NCBI GenBank assembly: GCA_951799405.1
Contig: OX637344.1
Coordinates: 16,802,001 to 16,866,000, forward strand
DNA from: Agapetus fuscipes
Taxonomy: Eukaryota > Arthropoda > Insecta > Trichoptera > Glossosomatidae
Direction: 5' to 3'
DNA length: 64,000 nucleotides
In this document: positions 10,613-21,523 of the stretch, piece by piece
Layout: each line of letters starts with the position of its first letter
How positions within the stretch are numbered: the stretch's first letter is position 1
Made by a program: the position numbers and the translations under genes
The notes under the pieces: generated by a model
What the model was told of the DNA's origin: nothing
The model's database searches: none
Seen by the model: only the letters and a program-made list of their open reading frames with translations

Positions 10613-10987
10613 GGCGGCAGGATACAAAATTCAGTTTTACATATGTAAAGCAGAATAAGGTATTGAAGTAAATCTTTTTTAAAAAGGGCATTTTCGCAAT
10701 CATCTTCGCAAATATAAATTGCCATAGACTGCACGCACAACCGCCGCTCAGAAAACAAACTGCACACAGCTCACTTTACCTACAAATCAATAGAAAAACA
10801 CTCGGAACTTCAACGCCTATCGCACGGACGTTATGCAATTATTTTATAGTAGAACATTGTCGGCTACCACATCACCCACTGCTCTTATTCCAGTGACTTA
10901 TTTACTGGAAAATAAGTATCGATCTTTAAATATGAGATATCGCCACTTTAATGGTAAAACTGAACAAGTGCTGATTCACTGATTTGA
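10613..10987. other. No gene seen
   Basis: Moderately GC-balanced sequence without a recognised repeat or convincing frame; possibly single-copy. Confidence 0.45.
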
Positions 10988-11032
10988 TAAATCGTGGATA
11001 AAGCATTTTATTGGGTGTAACTTCTCATAGTA

Positions 11033-11251
11033 AGGCCTGTTGCACCAAACTCCAATCAGACAAAAATAAAAGTTAAGTGGGATTTCTCTCATCAATTTTT
11101 TTTTTTGTATGTACGTAAACCAGCTGATGTGCATCATCTTTCCTGTTCAAATTCTATCACATCATTACCCACTTCTGAGAAATATTTGACCGAGGTCCTT
11201 ACCAGAATTGGTTTGTCAATCAAATATTGATTTGAGGTTAGTGACAGGCCT
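11033..11251. mobile_element. MITE with AGGCCTGT ends and TA duplication
   Basis: The left end TA-aggcctgttgcacc and right end gtgacaggcct-TA are inverted, with a TA dinucleotide on both sides, as for Tc1/mariner-type insertions. No coding capacity. Confidence 0.55.
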
Positions 11252-11261
11252 TAAAAACGCA

Positions 11262-11588
11262 ACTAAAAAAAAACGCAACTACGCTACACTATAGTGTAAC
11301 TTCCTGCCGCGTTATCCCCGAAGGTGTCACATGTTGCGAATTGAACCTATTTATTTTTACAGGTAAGGGGGTCGGCCAACCACTTCAGTTGAAGTGGGGG
11401 CTTTCCAGCTTCCAAGAGGGCTGGTACTCATTTCTTGTGAAGGCTGAGTAAACCTTGCCGGTATTTTATTTTGGGGCTTGAAATAATCACCGAAACGGGA
11501 AACCATTTCTGACACCCTCGGCAGGATTCGAACCTGAGCTTACGGCATGGTATGCAAGCACTCTACCAATTGAGCTATTGACCTAAGA
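11262..11588 (-). mobile_element. SINE-C, tRNA-derived, good copy
   Basis: On the minus strand the head reads tagctcaattggtagagtgc (box A) and ggttcgaatcctgcc (box B), so it resembles a tRNA promoter. The body includes ttcaactgaagtggttgg. The plus-strand left end (aactacgctacactatag) is the 3' end. Confidence 0.75.
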
Positions 11589-11784
11589 GAACTAATAATA
11601 AGGCTGTGTTCATTAAAGTGTTCTAAACTACATAAGGCTTTAGGTGTTTTTTTTTTGTGTTTTCTCTTGTAGAAAATAAGGATGTCACTTATTCATTTTT
11701 ACCTTTAAGGTGTCGATATAAATGTTACCTTGAGAAGTTATTATGTAATAACTACAATTGCAAGTCATTTTAAACGGTGTGTCG

Positions 11785-12275
11785 GTATGAGGCTGACCTC
11801 ACATGCTCTGAACACTTGATGTACTTTTGCCAGTGCCTCCCCTGTTTCAGAAAAAGGCATAAAGAGGTTATCTTAAAGTAGATTCGTGAAGAGGAATGCA
11901 ATTTACAAACCTATTTTGATAAACAAGAAAAAGGTATTAACATTATCATGAACAATTCATTATTTTAATATTTGAATGAATTATGATTAAAAAATTACCC
12001 AATGACAACTGTTGAACAAGAGTCAAAGTTATTTTTGGTAGAACACGACGCAGGCGGGGTTCGAACTTGCAATTGTCTCAACAACATAAATTCGAGTGCC
12101 GACGCCGTATCTCCTTGACCATACAAGCGACGATTATGTTCATTTGAGATTTCGTAAGAGTATATTTTGTAAGTACACGTGTAGCATTTGTTGAGCGCGA
12201 ACTTACACGTATCTACTTGTTTGTGTGAAACAAAAAGATACTATATCTTTGCAACTTATTATATTGTAGTGTTTT
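11785..12275 (+). mobile_element. Repeat R split by a SINE-B
   Basis: The left part (11785-11875: gtcggtatgaggctgacc through cctgtttcag) and right part (12138-12275: ttatgttcatttgagattt through ctttgcaactta) are the two halves of one repeat R. Confidence 0.65.
11878..12137 (-). mobile_element. SINE-B inserted in repeat R
   Basis: The minus strand starts with a tRNA-like head (ggtcaaggagatacggcg; box B agttcgaaccccgcc) followed by the SINE-B body (tgacaactgttgaacaag on plus) and the tagattcgtgaagagg end. Confidence 0.7.
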
Positions 12276-12484
12276 TGGGTTCGGATAGACTTTAAATAAA
12301 ACAAAAAAATCTGGTTTTCTTTTTGGATATTTATTTACATTTAATTTATTTGACAAAATAAAATTGTTTTTAACACTTTTACAATTCTCAAATTTATTTC
12401 ACAGTTCAGCCCCTCACAGTTGCTCTTCAATCAAAGGCGAATATCTATCTGCTATTCTGCACCAAAATTTGCGCCTTATATACC
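12276..12484. other. AT-rich flank of the BEL/Pao element
   Basis: Unrecognised. Together with 19004-19150 it forms the pre-insertion locus. Confidence 0.4.
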
Positions 12485-12489
12485 CTCAG

Positions 12490-12896
12490 TGTTTGGGCGA
12501 ACTGTTAGGTAGGTTTGTTATGGGTAGCTGGCCATAAAATCCTTGTCCTTGTGCCTATAATCTGACCTATCCGATTTGCCCAATCACCTGTCTCCAGCCA
12601 GTACTTCTTCATACGCGGCCTTGGATAGACGTGTCCATCGCAGTGTACACCGCGCGCGAACGAAGGAGAAACCACACACAAAAACGCGACCAGTGCTCCG
12701 CGAAAGAGGCATCCATTGGAGATAAGGTGAGTCCAGACCATTTGATTCCGTGATTCCTTCCCCCTTGCTCCATTGGTTGGCTGCCTAGACAGATTTGTTG
12801 GGCAGTTCGTCCGATCGCGATAATCGAGAACCAGTTTGCGATCTCAAATCCTCCCCCTCGCATTACCACATGATAGCGTCAAACTTGGCGTTATCA
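12490..12896 (+). repeat. 5' LTR of BEL/Pao element
   Basis: 407 bp from tgtttgggcg to cgttatca. It is expected to carry the promoter (U3-R-U5), but no clear TATA or AATAAA is visible inside. By eye it has no difference from 18592-18998. Confidence 0.93.
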
Positions 12897-12902
12897 TAAT
12901 TT

Positions 12903-12920
12903 TGGTCCTTCGAGCCGGAT
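12903..12920 (+). other. Primer-binding site, complementary to tRNA-Tyr 3' end
   Basis: TGGTCCTTCGAGCCGGAT is the complement of a tRNA 3' end reading ...CTCGAAGGACCA, the acceptor end of animal tRNA-Tyr. It starts 6 bp after the LTR, as expected for priming minus-strand DNA synthesis. Confidence 0.8.
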
Positions 12921-13333
12921 CGTAAATTAAAAATTAGATTCACGTAATATTAATTCAGATTCTTATAGTTTGAAATCGGATTCAAAAAAAAAATATTCGC
13001 CATTTTTATTGCTACAATTCGTGACGCGTTCATACATTATTATCATAAATATCGCTTTGGAATCGAAGTGCGGGTTAATTATTTAATTGCCTTGTAGGTA
13101 TACCTATCTCTTGCATTTTAGGTACATTCGAATTAAGCCCGCGGTATAAGTAACTACCTAGGTACTAGCATTGTTTACTTTCTTTGTTTACATTATTTGT
13201 TTACATTTTGATAAAATTATTATAACCTTCTTCTTTCTTTGCTACTTCAATTTATAAGGACTTGTACGTACGGGATTAGTAAAAATTATTATTAATTTTA
13301 TCAAATTTAATTTATTAAAGCCAAATTTAAAAC

Positions 13334-16300
13334 ATGACGTCAGAACGCGAGAAACGGGCATTTCAACGACGTAAGGAGCGCCTCCAGAATGAGATAGAGA
13401 CGTACTTGGAACGGGCACAATGCATTTTCGATACCATTAATTCAATTCATTTGGGAGAAATTTATTTGCGTAAATTTAAAGTGCACGCGGCAGGCATTGA
13501 CAACTGGCGTAAAGAATTTTTATTACTGGTAAAAGAAAAAAATGATTTAATTGCAGAAAGTGAGGAAGATGAAGCATCAGATAATAATATTATTCTGACA
13601 TTTGAAGATTTATACGCTGAAATTAAATATACTTACGAGAATTTAAAAGACACAACAAAAACCTCAAGTGCAAATGATATTCCTTTAAAAAGGAGCATCC
13701 AACTGCCACGATTGGAGCTGTGTGCCTTCAACGGAGATGTAAACAATTGGCCGGTGTTTTATGAAAATTTTAAATCTATGGTCCATGAGAATGACAGTCT
13801 AACGGAAGGTGAAAAGATTCAATATTTAGTTGGAAAACTGGTAGGAAAAGCTCAAAGCATTTGCCAAGGTTTATTGCCAACTGCTCAAAATTATACAATT
13901 TTATGGAATTCGTTGGTCAAGAAATACAACGATAAGCGCGTTCTGGCAACAACTTATCTAGAGAAATTGTTAAATATTCCTGCAGTAAAGGAACCATCTG
14001 CCTCAAACTTGGAGGACTTTATTGATCTATTTTCAGGTTTAACTGCTGCAATCAAACAGTTGAACATGGAGAATCTAGAAGACTTTATATTCATACACAT
14101 TGCGTGTGAGAAACTTGACATGGATACGATTAAGGCTTTTGAAGTTTCTATACAAGATTCTTCAGACTCAGTAGATTCAATAAAATTTGTGGAATTCATT
14201 AGAAATTACTCGCGAATACTACAGCGCGCAAACGGAAGTAGAAGCAGTAAAATTAACAATCAAATTAACGCGATGCCGCGCAAGCCCTCAGCTTCCCAGA
14301 AAAACGTTAGGGCATTTGTGACAGTTAATACTGACAAATGTTTGTTGTGCGGAGATAACAACCACTCAAAGTTGTACCAGTGTCCGAAATACACTATCCT
14401 GGACGCTCGGGAAAGGTACAATTTTATAAAATCAAAGAAATTATGTGTCAATTGTCTAAGTACGATGCATAAACTCAAGAATTGTAAATCAAAGGGAAGA
14501 TGCAGCATTTGTAATCGATCCCACCATACTAGCCTGCATTTCAACTTGAATTTGCAAGCCGCGGCCGAAGAAAAGGCGGAGCCCCTAGCGCTTTGTGCTA
14601 TGGGCCCTAATTCTAGTGAGGTAGAATCTACGGTTTTACTAGGAACTGTTTGTTGTGTAATCTTAGACAAGCGGGGTCAAAGACACACTATTCGCGCTTT
14701 ATTAGACAGTGCTTCACAGAGAGACATAATAACGGCCTCCTGTTGTCGAGAACTTCATCTTGATGTAAAGACGACGCGAGACAAAGTTGTTTCAGGAATA
14801 GGGGATATTGTCAACCCTATCAAGGGAGTGACAACAATTACCCTTCTTTCGAGAGTTGAGAAATCGGTCAATTTTAAACTATCGCCTTTGGTGGTTAATC
14901 AAATAACTGATAAAATACCCGTCGCCAATATTAATATTGAAAATTTAGAATATTTAAAATCATTACGTTTGGCTGATGAAAAATATTTTATTCCCGGAAA
15001 AATTGACATGATTCTGGGTGCAGATGTATTCTCCCGTGTGATAAAACACAACACTATCTCACGAAATTTAGGCGAGCCAGTTGCACTGGATACCCTATTT
15101 GGGTATGTGATACTAGGGAAAGTTCCAGTGCTACCGGCAATCAAAACAGATTATTGTTTCTTTTCAACAATTGAAATTGAAATGAAAAATATCTTGGAGT
15201 TGGAGGACGTACCGGACGTCTCCACTCCACAAATCGAGGAGCTGGTATGTGAAGAAAAATATACTAGTACCACCACGCGAGACGAGACTGGTAGATTTTC
15301 CGTAATGCTGCCTTTCAAGACCGATCCGGGGCAGCTCGGTGACTCTCAGAGAGCGGCAGAGCGGAGATTTTACGCGTTGGAAAGGAAACTGCTTTCAAAC
15401 TCTTCTGTAAAATTGGAATACGACCTTATTTTCAAAAATTATATACAAGAAGGGTATTTAAATCCTGTAAATATAAATTCGGATCAATGCTTGAGCTTGC
15501 AATACATAGCACCGCATCATGCAGTGATACGTGAAAATAAATCCACAACTAAGGTTCGCGCAGTAATAGATGCTAGTATGAAAACTACATCAGGATTATC
15601 GCTGAATGATGTTCTACATACGGGTAGAAATCTTCAAAATGATCTATTTAAAATAATATTACACTTTCGCTTGTTTCCAGTTGCTCTAAGCGCTGACATA
15701 CGTAAAATGTATATGCAAATTCTGGTAAATAAAGAGCATAGATGCTATCAGAGAGTTTTATATCGGTTTGATAAAAATGATCCACTTCAGCTTTTTGAAT
15801 TTACACGCGTACCATTTGGCTTAAAGTGCAGCCCATACCTTGCAATGCGTACCGTTCGTCGTTTAATTGATGATGAGCGAACACGTTTTCCATTAGCGGC
15901 ACTTGTAGCAGAGAGAGATATTTACATGGATGATTTGGTTTCTAGCTGTTTAAATGATGAAGAGGCTATCGCACTTTCAAACCAATTGATTGAATTATTT
16001 CTTGCGGGCGGTTTTGAATTGGTGAAGTTCTCGAGTAATTCACCATCAGTCATGGGAGGCATTCCCTCAGCTTGTCGCATTTCTGAAGCTGTGGAGTTCA
16101 GTTCAGAAGATCAATGTACCATCCTTGGTTTGCATTGGTTGCCTGGAAAGGATGTTTTTACCTTTAGTGTCACTAACAAATTTCGTAAATGTACAAAACG
16201 AAATATTCTGTCGACAATTGCGCGCTTCTGGGATTTGATGGGGTTTGTCGCACCCGTGATTGTAACAGCTAAATTAATGATTAAATTTCTCTGGGAACAT

Positions 16301-18472
16301 AAAATCGATTGGGACGATTGTCCTCCTCAGAGTATAATTTCAACTTGGGAAAATTATGAATCGGAACTCCCACTCCTTCAAAGTATTCAGCTGCCACGGC
16401 ATACAGGTGTAACGCAGGAGTCGATTATATCCCTATTGGGATTCGCGGACGCAAGTGAGAGAGCATATGGAGCGGTGGTATATATTCATGTATATAATCC
16501 TCCAAGTAAACGCGGAGAAATAAGTTTAGCTTGTGCAAAGTCGCGAGTAGCTCCAAGTCGTACAATATCTTTAGCAAGACTTGAATTATCGGGAATATTG
16601 ATATTGTCAAAATTAATGCGTGTAGTCATTGATACATATTCAACTCGCTGCCAAATTAATAATGTATACGCCTTTTCTGATAGTACAGTGGCACTCGCTT
16701 GGGTTCATTCACACCCATCCCGCTGGCAGACTTTCATCGCGAATAGAGTAACTATAATTCAGGATAATATACCTCCAAGTCAGTTTTATCATATTGCCGG
16801 GAAAGACAATCCCGCGGATTGTCTCTCACGCGGCCTAACTCCCGCACAATTAATTGACCACCCGCTCTGGTTTAAAGGCCCTGCCTTCGCGCGCTCACCG
16901 ATTGAAGAATGGAATTTTTGTAAATTTGATCCAAATACTATTGAAAACCCGCCGGAACAAAAAATAAAAGTTATGACTGTAATGGATAACTTACCCAAGC
17001 AACCAACTTTATTAGGTTCACTCGCTGAACGAATCTCTTCCTGGAGTAAATTGTTAAGAGTTGTTATTTACATACTTCGTTTTATAAAAAGATTGTCATC
17101 AAAATTTGAAGTCTCTCACCTACGGTTTGCAGAAATCGTAGTTATAAAAGACTTACAAAATCATCATTTTTCGAACGAAATTAAAAACGCGAAAGCCGGT
17201 AAAGTCTTATCTCCTGCATTTCGTAAGCTTAATGCCTTTATCGACGCCGATGGGTTGTTACGAGTAGGAGGGAGACTTGTAAACGCTGACTTAGCTTATG
17301 ACAGTAAACATCCAATACTTTTACCAGGTCGCGGTCATATTTTGAATTTAATCATTGATTACTATCATAGAAAATTCTTGCATTCCGGACCTCAGTTACT
17401 AATGTCCCTTTTGCGACAAAATTTCTGGATTTTGTCGGCTAGAAATATTGTGCGTAAACGCGTCCAATTATGTAATACTTGTTATAAGGTTAATCCAAAA
17501 TCACGCTTCCCCCTCATGGGGGATTTACCTGCCTGTCGGGTAAATGAAGGTAAGGCATTTTTCCACTGTGGCATAGACTACGCGGGCCCCTTAAGTGTGA
17601 TTCCTTATAGAAAAAGAGGTGTGCACAAAATTAAAGCATACATTTGTGTGTTTGTGTGCTTAATCACGAAAGCGGTTCATATCGAACTCGCATCAGATCT
17701 AAGCACGGAAACATTTATTAACGCTCTTAAGCGATTTTTGTCGCGACGCGGGCCGGTAAAAATAATGTACTCAGACTGTGGGACAAACTTCATTGGTGCA
17801 AAATCTCACCTCGATGCTCTCTATGGTCTCCTGGAGTCTGAAGCTTTTCAAAATAAGTTCGACAGGGAACTAAGAGACCATCGGATAGATTGGAAGTTCA
17901 ATCCCCCATCCGCCCCGCATTTCGGTGGAATTTGGGAGAGTAACGTGCGGAGTATCAAACTCCATCTGAATCGAGTAATTGGTAAACAATTATTGACATT
18001 CGAGGAAATGTCTACAGTACTTGCGCAAATTGAAGCAATTTTAAACTCCAGACCGCTTTCATGTTTGAGTGCCGATCCATCCGAACCTATTGCTCTAACC
18101 CCCGCACATTTTCTCACATTGACTCCTCTAAAGTCACTTCCGGCGACAGATACCTCCTCTAGAGACATTAGTTTACTGTCTCGTAAACAGTATGTGGACC
18201 ATTTAGTTCAGTCTTTCTGGAAACGGTGGAAGGTGGAGTACCTTCACACTCTCCAAACGCGTCAGAAATGGAACACGGAAACAGAGCCAATCAAGATTGG
18301 ATCTGTTGTCTTGTTAAAAACTGAAGGTAGTGCACCTCTTAATTGGCCACTAGGAGTTATTGAGGATGTCTTTCCGGGAGCGGACGGTATAGCTAGAGTA
18401 GTTAATGTCCGGACGAAAACTGGAACTTATAGGCGTCCAGTTGTCAAGGTTTGTCCGTTGCCAAATCAATAA
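13334..18472 (+). CDS. BEL/Pao gag-pol polyprotein
   Basis: One uninterrupted frame of 1712 codons; the ATG at 13334 is the first in this frame after the leader. Domains in order: Gag-like DUF1759 region (about 116-215, LPRLELCAFNGDVNNWPVFY); Cys-His zinc knuckles (C336xxC339, C371xxC374, CSIC near 392); aspartic protease with LLDSASQ (D458); reverse transcriptase with YMDD at 864-867; RNase H with D1039, E1084 and D1116; integrase zinc domain H1345-x4-H1350-x29-C1380-xx-C1383; integrase core D1415, D1481 and E1535; and a C-terminal DUF5641 module (about 1617-1710). All expected active-site residues are present. It supplies particle protein, processing, cDNA synthesis and integration for the element. 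A single fused frame is usual for BEL/Pao. Confidence 0.95.
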   Translation: MTSEREKRAFQRRKERLQNEIETYLERAQCIFDTINSIHLGEIYLRKFKVHAAGIDNWRKEFLLLVKEKNDLIAESEEDEASDNNIILTFEDLYAEIKYTYENLKDTTKTSSANDIPLKRSIQLPRLELCAFNGDVNNWPVFYENFKSMVHENDSLTEGEKIQYLVGKLVGKAQSICQGLLPTAQNYTILWNSLVKKYNDKRVLATTYLEKLLNIPAVKEPSASNLEDFIDLFSGLTAAIKQLNMENLEDFIFIHIACEKLDMDTIKAFEVSIQDSSDSVDSIKFVEFIRNYSRILQRANGSRSSKINNQINAMPRKPSASQKNVRAFVTVNTDKCLLCGDNNHSKLYQCPKYTILDARERYNFIKSKKLCVNCLSTMHKLKNCKSKGRCSICNRSHHTSLHFNLNLQAAAEEKAEPLALCAMGPNSSEVESTVLLGTVCCVILDKRGQRHTIRALLDSASQRDIITASCCRELHLDVKTTRDKVVSGIGDIVNPIKGVTTITLLSRVEKSVNFKLSPLVVNQITDKIPVANINIENLEYLKSLRLADEKYFIPGKIDMILGADVFSRVIKHNTISRNLGEPVALDTLFGYVILGKVPVLPAIKTDYCFFSTIEIEMKNILELEDVPDVSTPQIEELVCEEKYTSTTTRDETGRFSVMLPFKTDPGQLGDSQRAAERRFYALERKLLSNSSVKLEYDLIFKNYIQEGYLNPVNINSDQCLSLQYIAPHHAVIRENKSTTKVRAVIDASMKTTSGLSLNDVLHTGRNLQNDLFKIILHFRLFPVALSADIRKMYMQILVNKEHRCYQRVLYRFDKNDPLQLFEFTRVPFGLKCSPYLAMRTVRRLIDDERTRFPLAALVAERDIYMDDLVSSCLNDEEAIALSNQLIELFLAGGFELVKFSSNSPSVMGGIPSACRISEAVEFSSEDQCTILGLHWLPGKDVFTFSVTNKFRKCTKRNILSTIARFWDLMGFVAPVIVTAKLMIKFLWEHKIDWDDCPPQSIISTWENYESELPLLQSIQLPRHTGVTQESIISLLGFADASERAYGAVVYIHVYNPPSKRGEISLACAKSRVAPSRTISLARLELSGILILSKLMRVVIDTYSTRCQINNVYAFSDSTVALAWVHSHPSRWQTFIANRVTIIQDNIPPSQFYHIAGKDNPADCLSRGLTPAQLIDHPLWFKGPAFARSPIEEWNFCKFDPNTIENPPEQKIKVMTVMDNLPKQPTLLGSLAERISSWSKLLRVVIYILRFIKRLSSKFEVSHLRFAEIVVIKDLQNHHFSNEIKNAKAGKVLSPAFRKLNAFIDADGLLRVGGRLVNADLAYDSKHPILLPGRGHILNLIIDYYHRKFLHSGPQLLMSLLRQNFWILSARNIVRKRVQLCNTCYKVNPKSRFPLMGDLPACRVNEGKAFFHCGIDYAGPLSVIPYRKRGVHKIKAYICVFVCLITKAVHIELASDLSTETFINALKRFLSRRGPVKIMYSDCGTNFIGAKSHLDALYGLLESEAFQNKFDRELRDHRIDWKFNPPSAPHFGGIWESNVRSIKLHLNRVIGKQLLTFEEMSTVLAQIEAILNSRPLSCLSADPSEPIALTPAHFLTLTPLKSLPATDTSSRDISLLSRKQYVDHLVQSFWKRWKVEYLHTLQTRQKWNTETEPIKIGSVVLLKTEGSAPLNWPLGVIEDVFPGADGIARVVNVRTKTGTYRRPVVKVCPLPNQ

Positions 18473-18580
18473 CATTACAAAATAATATACAGTCCACTCG
18501 CTAAATTAAGTAGATTTAAGTTATAATAATAAACAAATAAATAAATAAATCATTGTTTTGAAAGGACTACGTCCTCTCAA

Positions 18581-18591
18581 GCTGGGGGGCA
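18581..18591 (+). other. Polypurine tract
   Basis: GCTGGGGGGCA lies directly before the 3' LTR, where plus-strand DNA synthesis is primed. Poly(A)-signal-like AATAAA runs lie just upstream (about 18530-18550). Confidence 0.7.
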
Positions 18592-18998
18592 TGTTTGGGC
18601 GAACTGTTAGGTAGGTTTGTTATGGGTAGCTGGCCATAAAATCCTTGTCCTTGTGCCTATAATCTGACCTATCCGATTTGCCCAATCACCTGTCTCCAGC
18701 CAGTACTTCTTCATACGCGGCCTTGGATAGACGTGTCCATCGCAGTGTACACCGCGCGCGAACGAAGGAGAAACCACACACAAAAACGCGACCAGTGCTC
18801 CGCGAAAGAGGCATCCATTGGAGATAAGGTGAGTCCAGACCATTTGATTCCGTGATTCCTTCCCCCTTGCTCCATTGGTTGGCTGCCTAGACAGATTTGT
18901 TGGGCAGTTCGTCCGATCGCGATAATCGAGAACCAGTTTGCGATCTCAAATCCTCCCCCTCGCATTACCACATGATAGCGTCAAACTTGGCGTTATCA
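18592..18998 (+). repeat. 3' LTR of BEL/Pao element
   Basis: 407 bp, identical by eye to the 5' LTR and offset by 6102 bp. Followed by the CTCAG target duplication. Confidence 0.93.
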
Positions 18999-19206
18999 CT
19001 CAGAGACAGAAGTCTCTCGGGACCAATTTGCCAGCACACTCTCGAACGCTCTACCAGCTTCGAGAGTACAAAGGGATTATTTCATTTCTAGATATCTAAG
19101 CCTATAATAATTATTGCTACCTACGATGTACGAGTACACCTATACTAATCTACTATTTACATTACAATATTTTTTTTATGATACAATTTATTTAGGTTCA
19201 ATAAAA

Positions 19207-19285
19207 GATCATTTATTTTCTTAGCCTTATTTTTGTGTGAATCACACCTCAAGAGCCCTTTTTTATGCTTGTCCTTCGCTTAGAT
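19207..19285 (-). mobile_element. SINE-A 3' end fragment (tail 1)
   Basis: Contains gtgtgaatcacacctcaaga and gcttgtccttcgct, the reverse of the SINE-A 3' end; degraded. Confidence 0.55.
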
Positions 19286-19370
19286 TTTTGACAAAATAAC
19301 CCATTTGCTGTAAAATTAAATAAACGGTTGCGTGAAGTTTGACTTTCCTCAGAAAAAAGACTCTCCGACA

Positions 19371-19681
19371 GAATAAGGAACACATAGCTCCGGATAAGGT
19401 CGGGAGTAACCGATATCGTAGAGAGAGTGGCAAAATTAAAATGGTCCTTTGCGGGACATGTTGCTAGAACCACCGACCAGAGATGGACGAAGAGATTGGT
19501 AGAGAGGAGACCTCGGGAAGATAAGAGAAGCAGAGGGAGACCTTCCACGGGATGGTCTAATGATAGGAGAAGGCTTGCTGGAGACTGGATTCAGAAAGCG
19601 CAAGACAGAGATGGATGGGGATATATGGGGGAGGCCTATGTCCAGCAGTGGATGGAGATGGCTGTATAAGAAGAAGAAGAA
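19371..19681 (+). pseudogene. Second LINE type: RT C-terminus with (GAA)n tail
   Basis: Frame from about 19427 to 19669: AKLKWSFAGHVARTTDQRW, then RGRPSTGWSNDRRRLAGDW, then AQDRDGWGYMGEAYVQQW and a stop, followed by aagaagaagaaag. This ending (GEAYVQQW) is common in insect, especially lepidopteran, RTE-type LINEs and differs from the RTE-like family elsewhere in the window. 5'-truncated near 19371. Confidence 0.72.
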
Positions 19682-21044
19682 AGTTTTTTCCGTTTTATGA
19701 CAAGTAAGGCTGTAACTTCTTACGTTTTATTATCATGAGTCTTGATAATAACCTGAATCTTGAAGGTCGAAAGTGCTTGAGGCAGATAAAATTATTGTGA
19801 AAATAAAACTACGTCTTGAAAAAAATATTTTATTTAAAATTAAAATGAATTTTCACTGTGTGAATACACAAACCCTACAAAATCTAACTTCTTACGTGTT
19901 ATAGACCCCAAATGCGGTGAACTTCTTCTCAAGATTTTTTTTATGGAAAAATAATAACATTTGCAAGAGAAGAAATACAATAATTTCACGATTGAAAAAG
20001 TGAAAAAAAAAGTGTGATTTTGGGAAGGCGATGGTTTAACCATTTTCATTGTCATGAATAATTCAGGCTGATTTCCACCGATAGAGGCGAGGCGGCTTAA
20101 CCCTGTCCACTGCTTCATAATCCTGAAGGTTTCCAGCTTACCGAAAATGGCACAGGTGGCCAATACCAACGGTCAATAGAGATTGCAATTGATTTTAGCC
20201 ATAGAGATGTGCTCGTTGCCAAGTTTATATACATAATGTTTGGGATTGTAGAAAAGAAAAAATAATATTTGATCAAACAGTGAATTAATGGTGGGGAATT
20301 GTACATTGAAGCTTTCACGGCCGGTTTTTGTTGACACAACCATGGAGGAAGTATTAAATGGAGGGGTCGTAGGTACATGTGGTTTAGTACCAATAAACAT
20401 GATGCACGGTCTTTGACGCCATACATTGTTTATAATGCTGTCTCGCTCACGACATATGAAATGCTTTGCTCATTTTCTATGTAAGCAACGTGTCTCTACT
20501 CCGTCTTCAATCTATTTACAAATCACCAAGGAAACACATGAAATCACTATGGTAACGAATTTGTTAGTAGTGTTGTTGCAAGTATGAAGATATCTGACAA
20601 ATTCCGAATTCAAAAATGTTCCCACCTCATAGTGTACGGGATGATTTCCACAAGTATCTATTACCGCGAGGATAGAAGTTACATACTTGAAACAGCAAGT
20701 ACCTTTATATTGTAACATCACTAGTTCTATAAATAGCTGTCACTTTCACGAACAAAATATTTCGACAAACGAAAAATAAATTTTATCAACTTAATCATAT
20801 AGAATAGTGATTAAAGTGAAATATTATTCCATGTCCTACAACACATTTACTCTATTTTGTTGGGACGTTTAGAAAATACCCAGTTTGAAATTTATATAGA
20901 TTTTTTCCCAATTAGGTAACACACCTGTTGACAGTTGGAAGGTTACCGATAGACTGAATTTGGATTTTTGTGTGATGAGTGGGGTAGCGTATTTCTAATT
21001 CTCAAAGGATTGATTTCTTAGCCCATCCAGTTCTATATATCCAT
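19682..21044. other. No gene seen
   Basis: Over 1.3 kb without a recognised repeat, domain or RNA gene. Frames are short and on both strands. It may be single-copy DNA. Confidence 0.5.
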
Positions 21045-21491
21045 GGACACAACAATTGTCAACGACGTTAGCCATGTTGAAAGCACCGGTTCCCTTAGAT
21101 CACCGATGTTAAGCAACATTGGGCGTGGTCAGTGCTTGGATGGGTAACCGCTCAGGTACACCGCGTGTCGTTGGCATCTTGGACCGGTCCGTAGTCCGTA
21201 GTGGCAACACTTCGGACTCGTAAATGGAAGGTTGTGGATTCGGATCCCGGCGGAGCACAAAAATATACCATTTATATTTCGAATGTGCTCTTCGCTGGGT
21301 TGAAAAATTCATAAACCTTTACCAATGACCGGTCACCAAAGGTCCATCCAGCCTTACAGCAACTGGGTCTTGCTTGAGTATTGGCGCTTTGTAGCGACGA
21401 CCAAGCTCGTACACCTCTGCGGCACTACAACAAGTGTCATAGACCCCTAGAGTCTTTAGAATCTAGGGAGTCTCCCGCACAGGATTTCTTG

Positions 21492-21523
<32 letters not shown>

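Larger units (their letters stand above)
10988..11690 (+). repeat. Unclassified repeat, copy 2, split by nested insertions
   Basis: Begins aagcattttattgggtgt and resumes at about 11588 with agaactaataataaggctg, matching 9690-9820. The interruption holds the MITE at 11033 and SINE-C at 11262. Confidence 0.5.
12490..18998 (+). mobile_element. Complete BEL/Pao LTR retrotransposon
   Basis: A 6509-bp element with TG...CA LTRs, a primer-binding site, one gag-pol ORF and a polypurine tract, in the standard order. It is flanked by a perfect 5-bp duplication CTCAG (12485-12489 and 18999-19003). The LTRs look identical by eye and the ORF has no stop, so insertion was recent and the element may still be active. 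It is far less AT-rich in its LTRs and pol than its surroundings. It is transmitted as chromosomal DNA; no envelope gene is present. Confidence 0.95.

Noticed and set aside
11520..11588. tRNA genes (also 52800-52862, 62890-62960, 51770-51836)
   Set aside because: They keep box A and B-like sequences but not a convincing cloverleaf, and are joined to SINE bodies.
12505..12869. Overlapping minus-strand reading frames of 78 and 86 codons in the LTR, repeated at 18607-18971
   Set aside because: They lie wholly in the LTR and are identical only because the LTRs are identical; no domain or coding signal.
21058..21175. A 5S rRNA gene (also 40674-40791 and 57083-57200)
   Set aside because: Each is fused to a tRNA-like module and SINE body, is interspersed and carries substitutions; these are SINE heads.
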